In this document: positions 58,166 to 64,000 of the stretch, piece by piece
Numbering within the stretch: position 1 is the stretch's first letter
Layout: each line of letters opens with the position of its first letter
Assembly: GCA_020747065.1 (NCBI GenBank)
Contig: JAGMVK010000019.1
Coordinates: forward strand, 992,001 to 1,056,000
Direction: 5' to 3'
Length of the DNA: 64,000 bases
Source of the DNA: Cadophora sp. MPI-SDFR-AT-0126
Lineage: Eukaryota > Ascomycota > Leotiomycetes > Helotiales > Ploettnerulaceae
The notes under the pieces: generated by a model
The model's input: only the letters and a program-made list of their open reading frames with translations
Told to the model about the DNA's origin: nothing
The model's database searches: none
Translations under genes and position numbers: made by a program

Positions 58166-59280
58166 GGAGGGGAGGGGAAAGAGAAAATGGACGTGAAGTG
58201 GACATTGGTTTCCTACATTGTGTAAGCATAGCTGTGAGTACTCTGCTGTGCTACAGCGTCCTGCTTCGATTGCAGAGCCTAGGCTCACTGTCCTGATCAA
58301 ATGACGCAAGATGACGATATTTCGATGTGTGTTCGAAGCTGTTTGTTGAAAGTCAACAATCGAGCTGTCGGGTTCGATGCCTCGCCCAAGCGCCTCGGCT
58401 CAGGCACCAAGAATTCAGGGGTAAAATCCGCTAAGCCAAACTAACCGAGCCCCATCTCAAACACCACTCGTCTCACTTCCCCACGATCCAGTTTTAGATA
58501 TCGCAAGAGCCAGATCCGACGGCCTCCCTTCCTTTCTTTTTGTCGTCCCTCCCTCGCATGGGAAATTACAAATAAGCATAAGGGATATCGCTTGATCCGT
58601 GCTCTTGGCGCGCGTCTGATCTCCTGTTACAGCGGGCCTTGGGCGTGTTTGGGAATGTCTAGGTTGACAGATGCTCCTTCGGATGCGGAGGGGTCCGTGG
58701 AGTTCGTTGGGAAGAAGGAAAGGATGAAGGAGAGTTCGGATGGCAGGTAAGGCGGAGTTAAGCTTGTTTTGATGTTCCAGACACTTCTGGCCAAGTTGAC
58801 AGGCTGGAAAGTAGGAAATGAGCAAGCAGAAAAAGCAGGAAGTGGTGGAGGTGTCTCCGGAAATTGAACCATCTAAACAAACCGTTCTATGACATTAACA
58901 TGATCTTTCGTTCCCTTCGCAATTCTCCTCGAAAATCGCCAGTTATGAAGATGATGAAGAAGGTGGCATGACCAAATTCATACCATACCAATGCAGCGAG
59001 GCCAAGCGCGGAGATGAATGAAATCCGAACAGTAGAGAAGAGACACACACATACACACATGATAGACAGAAAATGAAAATGTCGTTATTCTCCATCATCG
59101 CATTGTCTTCTTCTGCATGCACGATGACAAATGAGAATTAAAAAACTCCCCAAACTTTCCCACACTTCAAACACCCCGACTGACTGACTGACCCAAGATT
59201 CTTCATTAAAACCGTTCCTCTTAATACCTTACCTTTCTATATCTCCCCATTATCATTGTCTGTCTGGCTGAGGACTGCGC
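58166..59280. other. Intergenic region, no gene seen
   Basis: About 1.1 kb: ankyrin gene promoter and the 3' side of the secreted-protein gene. ORFs of 81-122 codons are unrecognised. Confidence 0.45.
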
Positions 59281-60385
59281 TCATGCGAGGAACTGTCGGC
59301 GGGCCCGGTTGCGGTTTCTTTGGTTCTGACCTTGTTGGCCCTGTTGACCAGCGTTGGCATTGGCTCCGGCATTGGCTTGACCACCAGCGTTTGCGTTCTG
59401 TCCAGCATTTGCATTCTGTCCCGCGTTTGCGTTCTGTCCAGCATTTGCATTTTGTCCTGCATTGGCATTCTGTCCATTGTTCTGACCGTTATTGGCATTG
59501 TTGTTACCACCTGCATTTGCGTTTCCACCTCCAGCTGCAACAACGAACTTGGTGCAATCGTCAGGAGTACCACGTTGAGCGACAGGCATGAGGACAGGCT
59601 GATGGTTGGAAGCCGAAGACATAGTGCAGACACGATAGTTGCCAGCTGGGAGACCATCGGTGACAGTGGCTTTGAGAAGACCATTCCCATTTCCAGCGTC
59701 GTTGATACCTTTAAAGAAAGCGAATTGGGTGGGATCGAGTGCCTGCTTGGGGTTCAAACTGTTTCCCATATCCTGGACCGTGACGTGAGTGTGACCCACG
59801 ATCTTTCCGCCTTGGAGAAATTGAGGACCGGCGTAGTATGTCGTGTCAGCATTGGTGAAAGATCCAGCAACCAAGTTGTCGATTTGAACAGTGATATCGA
59901 AAGTGGTGTCTGGTTCAATAGCTGCTCCATTGGTCTCGGGGAAAGTGATAACACCGGAAACCATGTTGGCTTTGGCGGGAATATCTCCCATAGCTGGATA
60001 TGGTCAGTAAATGAATTCGCATTACAAGTCGGCATAAATTCCACTTACGGATACCGTTACACGATCCTCCTTGGACTTGAAGACCGTTGGTCAAGGTCTT
60101 GCCGGAACATAGGTTGATAAAGTTGTTGTCGGACGTCTTGGATGCGGATTGTCCGTCTTGCAATTGGCCATTGACACTTCCATCTTGCTGAGATCCAGTT
60201 TGGATTGCGTTGGCCAGGAGGGTCAATCCATTGGCGTCGTTTCCTCCAGCACCAGTTGCTCCTCCATTCTGACCGTTGTTCTGACCATTGTTCTGGTCGT
60301 TGTTTTGCTGACCATTCTGTCCGTTGTTCTGGGCAGAGGCAATAGCAGTGAGCGCCGCAGCACTGATTAGGTGTGAGAAACGCAT
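59281..60385 (-). CDS. Secreted protein of the fungal GHTHVTVQD family with Q/N-rich flanks
   Basis: Two exons on the minus strand, 60385-60049 and 59993-59281; phases agree, 349 residues. Signal peptide MRFSHLISAAALTAIASA. An NNGQ-rich stretch (about 20-45) precedes the conserved part: FINLCSGKTLTNGLQ, GSCNGI, the intron, MGDIPAKANMVSGVI. Then come TFDITVQIDNLVAGSFTNA, GGKIVGHTHVTVQD, FFKGINDAGNGNGLL and GNYRVCTMSSASNHQPVLMPVAQRG. This family is common in ascomycetes and often mislabelled as ribosomal protein S17 in databases; it is not ribosomal. Function unknown, probably cell-surface or wall associated. The C-terminus is made of QNANAG hexapeptides and a basic Arg-rich end (RNRARRQFLA). 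Confidence 0.88.
59381..59475 (-). repeat. 18-bp coding minisatellite (QNANAG repeats)
   Basis: About five 18-bp units, each coding for Gln-Asn-Ala-Asn-Ala-Gly, lie at the 3' end of the secreted-protein gene. Units differ at third codon positions. Copy number is likely to vary between strains. Confidence 0.8.
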
Positions 60386-60442
60386 CTTGAGACAGATTGA
60401 GCTTATTAGAGGCGGAAGAGGAGGACGGCGGACTACTAAAAA

Positions 60443-60450
60443 GTATATAT
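60443..60450 (-). promoter_or_regulatory. TATA-like box of the secreted-protein gene
   Basis: ATATATAC on the minus strand about 60 nt before the ATG at 60385; the position fits a core promoter. Confidence 0.4.
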
Positions 60451-63400
60451 GGTATCAAAAATGAATGAATGCAATCCGTCGAGGTGTGAAGATGTGGTTA
60501 ATTAGATGCACGGTCAACGTGATCTGCTTGACTGGCAAGATGATAGAAGGTAGAGTTCAAAAGAGGGAATGTGAAGGAGAGAAATGATCCCGCCGAAAAG
60601 TTGTAAAGCACTTGGAGAGAAAGCTGCTTTGGATGGGTTAAGGAGGAAAGAACATTCCTAGGCGTGGGGATGAGTACTTATTGTAGTCTCTTGGCACCTC
60701 TGGGAAATCGAAGGGACTGTGGATTAGACAGGCCCGGGGACAGGGAGCGACGTATGGCCATGGCTTCTAGGATTGGGTCGAATGTGCAAGGTACATTGGC
60801 AGCGAAGATCCCGCAGACGCATTGAGGATCTGAGGGAGTGAAACTGGCAATGAGCCGTCTGAGGACGCAGCTGTCACAGTGGCAGCAAAGACAAGTCCGC
60901 TGCCATCTGAAGGAGGTCGAGAGTGGTAGCTAAGCGAAAGATCCAGGGGGGCGGTAAAGCGCATTCCAGGAGTCCAGGGGGTGCTGAACCTTTCCTGAGA
61001 AGATATTCCCGAGCCGGGGAGCCCTGTACAAACCTGTCGTCTAAAGTCTGTCGGAGGGGCGGCTAGCGACCATCTGATGCCTGCGATGCTTATTTTGTGG
61101 CCAAAGTGGTGCCATCACGGGCGGCGGCAGTGGAGGTTGAGGGTTGGCGAGGGTTGGCAAATGGCTCGGTGAAGGAGGAGGCGCTTCGTCAAGAGTTAAG
61201 CGGAAACCGCTGCTGTCAGGGCGGGCCTTGGTAAAACGTGATCGACTACTGCCAACCAACAATCCATCAACAATCCAGATTCTCCCGGCCAGCGAAACCA
61301 GTACAAGTCTTGGATACGGCCGGGGCCAGCAGCTGGGGGCGGGTCATGTAGGGAACCTTAATCATATCGGAATGCGCGCAGAGCGCTATTGGAGGAGAAT
61401 GATGCTCTCGATGGGGAATGAGGTCAGAGGGTGCAGGTACAAGATGGCAGGGGAGGGACAACAGTTCTCGAGTTCTCGGGAGGCCCAACAGCGAGATTAG
61501 GTGCCTCCTAGCCTGAGCCAGTGGTGGTCATCATACCCATAGTTGATTAGATACTCCCACTAAGCTTAATTGTAGCTTCACTACACTCATTCTTCATGTT
61601 TTTCACGTTCCCTTCAATTGGTCTCAAAGTCAATAACTGTTGTCGAATTCTTATTCAAAACGAATGTACGACACACTTACTCAATCATGGGCAGAGAATG
61701 GATGCGAAGTGTGCTTGTTGTTGTTCTGCCAAACCGTGACCCCTCGACCCTCGAAACAAGCCCAGATGCCAACGCCGAAATTCACCCACCACCTGTCCTT
61801 CAATACAGCTTCAACTCTTGTATTGGACTTGGCCTTGCGAGGATCTCTGGTAAGAAAAGCTTCCTCTTGTGCAAAAACCTCGAAAGTGTTCAGTTTCCGC
61901 CCATCATCAACGCATTCAAAGATCTCCCAGGCATTGATAAGTTTTGTTCCATGCTTCAATCAAAACAGCACGTCTACAGACAGGGCAGCATGAATCACAC
62001 GATAGACAGCTCTGAATGGTTGTCGTCATCTTCTTCCTATGCATTGGAAGCATTGATGTAGCTAAGAGAAAACAAGACCTCTAGCATTGACGGTATGCGC
62101 AGCGTTTGCTGAGCTTAGCTCACCGGCCAAACTCCATCCAGAGACAATCAAACGAACAACTCTTGACTTCAGACTTGGCAACGGTCTTCTCTCTATAACT
62201 TAAATCATAATCAAAACCCTGCTCTGCTGGGTTCCCATGAATAAACAGCGCTCTGCAAGTCTGATGCACTTTTGAACGCGTCAAGGCCCGTTCACATTTG
62301 ACAGTTGGGGATATCCTTCCTTCACTCCATCCCAAGTTCCCAATCAACGTGTGGAAAGTACCCACTCCGTAGGATAGTTCGTCTTCCGGGGGAATCCACT
62401 TCTTATGGTTAATTGTCATCGATCCACCAGCTCGTGGTTGTTAAACCTTAATTGCATCACGGGTCTTCCTTTCTGTCACTGATCTCTTCCGGGACTTTGT
62501 CAGATCTACGAATTTCAAGCGTCCTCCGACCGGTAGTCATTCCCCCCGATATTTGTGTAGGAGAGGTACATCATCTGTCTATCTCATCTGTCGGGTGTGA
62601 AAATACAGAACTGTGCCAACCATTGGAGGTACCGGTCCGACCACGACAAAGATGGTCAATCTGCCATCCGATTTCTGATCCTATATTTCTGAGCCGCATC
62701 TGTGCTCTATCGTCCTCCTTCTACTTCCAGCAACCATTTCACCACGTCCTATCTGTCACGAACTTGGCGTTGACTTCGTTCCTCTCCAGTCTCGGCGTTC
62801 TACGCCCACGGTTTCAGCGCTCGTCTCAAGATATCGGATCAAACAGCACCCTGTCTGCGCACGGAACCGTTCGGTTTATCGGGATAATACCAATGGGCCC
62901 ACTGTACAAGGACGGCTGGAGAAAGCTTGGTATTGAGCTAGGCTCGATGGGCGAGGCATGATGTTTGCACTGTTTGTGGTGGGCGTTGATGGAGGTTTGC
63001 GACGAGGCGTGTTCGAGGCTTGGCAGATGTGACGGCGATGAAATTGTCCTTCGTTGACTTCCATCTTTCTCTTTCTTTGAAACACCAAGTGTCCTGAGAA
63101 TGACCAATATGACGCATGTTCAATTTTGGTAAATGCTTCAAAAGAAGGCAGAGAGAAAAGGTCAACAAGGGAGTTAGTCAAGCGAAACTCTGTTCGAATA
63201 TGAAGAGGTGGTGGCAAGAGGTTCTCGCGTTCTCCCTGTTTTCCGGCTTTTGTTCAATCGCAAGTATTTCATTTGTCCAGTTACTTGCTGTAGAGTAGAG
63301 CCTTTTCTTTGGCCGTCGCTTCTTTAAAGAGAGGGACTGTTGCTCGTGCTAATGTCTTAAATGTTAGTCACAGTTTCTTCAGGGAAGTTCCAGTGGAAGG

Positions 63401-63909
63401 GCTCGCAGAACTTGTGCACGATTGAGATGAGTATACAGAGACCTGACAGAACCACCTTCGATGATATTTGTCTGCATTTTCTTCCACCCTTTTATCTTCG
63501 CCGGTCGTCAATATCAATCGCTCGCAATTTCTCCCTTTTCGGTTCTGCTCGTGACTTGGGGGAACATCGACCTGCCCAGGGTGGCGATCGCTGAGCGATT
63601 GTCGGGCGATTAAACTTTCAAAAAAAAATTCAATTTAACTGCGCCAGAAGCGTTGGCAACAATATCAGTTTTTGGGAAGTGTCTTCTATCATCGTCCCAG
63701 TTTCAAAATGCAGGTTTTGAGATCACAATTGTACTGTCCATTTCTTGTCGGCTATGTGTTCAGGTTTCACAGGAAGTAGAGATTGCCGTTGAAGCAATCA
63801 TGATGAAACGCTCATGGAATTGCTTAAGGAGTATGGCTTGAGAAGGTGAGGAGCTTCCGATATCAACATCATCTGCGGTACCCTCGTACTACGAACAGTG
63901 CCAATTACC

Positions 63910-63951
63910 ACTCCAGACGTAAGAGAGAGGACTCCAGACGTAAGAGAGAGG
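63910..63951. repeat. Two tandem copies of a 21-bp unit
   Basis: Perfect tandem duplication of a 21-bp unit beginning ACTCCAGACGTAAGAG; first copy 63910-63930, second 63931-63951. Confidence 0.9.
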
Positions 63952-64000
63952 ACTTTTCAGATTTGGTGTTGACTATCTTAAATAGAGATATGAAAGCCCT

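Larger units (their letters stand above)
60386..64000. other. Gene-poor end of the window
   Basis: About 3.6 kb. The first few hundred bases are promoter. ORFs of 90-170 codons (61681-61959 minus, 62120-62419 minus, 62452-62961 plus) have no domain and no splice chain. A 21-bp tandem duplication lies near the end. A gene could begin beyond the window. Confidence 0.45.

Noticed and set aside
59281..60385. Annotation as ribosomal protein S17
   Set aside because: This label circulates for the family, but the product has a signal peptide and no S17 fold motifs.
61681..62419. Two minus-strand ORFs (92 and 99 codons) that might form a small gene
   Set aside because: The first reads plausibly in places, but there is no supported splice between them and no known motif.

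Overview
The window is chromosomal DNA of a filamentous ascomycete (Pezizomycotina). It has short introns (mostly about 45-110 nt) with GT(A/G)(A/T)GT donors and CTNA-type branch sites. It carries a WOPR morphogenesis regulator, Zn2Cys6 and Fungal_trans regulators, a CYP61 P450, a Pho84-type transporter and a secreted multidomain protein ending in a KP4-like domain. Two introns with near-identical cores resemble introner-like elements, best known from Dothideomycetes, but I cannot fix the class. No virus, plasmid, rRNA or CRISPR signal was seen. All exon joins were done by eye; each was accepted only if splice sites and codon phase agreed.

Layout. 1-10.8 kb: no convincing gene; it ends in the leader of a WOR1/RYP1-type WOPR regulator (10.78-12.24 kb), followed by another 5.5 kb without a gene. 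17.8-22.1 kb: mitochondrial-type asparaginyl-tRNA synthetase (minus), then a five-exon PARG-like (DUF2263) protein (plus). 24.65 kb: intron-containing tRNA-Lys(CUU). 25.7-33.1 kb: quinone-reductase-like MDR enzyme facing a Fungal_trans regulator without a zinc cluster, a GT8 Golgi-type glycosyltransferase, and a Pho84-type phosphate transporter. 35.3-39.5 kb: a seven-exon, 1,197-residue secreted protein (SGNH, SGNH, spherulin-4, FN3, beta-sandwich, KP4-like). 40.7-42.6 kb: a cupin-like protein and a doubtful Cys-rich ORF. 42.9-49.8 kb: divergent housekeeping pair sec24 (COPII coat) and cft2 (mRNA 3'-end processing). 50.2-51.4 kb: unknown Pro-rich protein with an apparent frameshift. 52.6-56.7 kb: CYP61-family P450 with an altered haem loop, next to a Zn2Cys6 regulator on the same strand. 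57.3-60.4 kb: ankyrin protein of AVO2 type and a secreted protein with hexapeptide repeats. 60.4-64 kb: no convincing gene.

How it fits together. Most genes are independent housekeeping units. Two local pairings could be functional: regulator plus oxidoreductase at 25.7-28.4 kb, and regulator plus CYP61 at 52.6-56.7 kb. The strongest candidates for something undescribed are the SGNH/spherulin/KP4 fusion, the paired introner-like introns inside it, and the very large intergenic space around the WOPR regulator.
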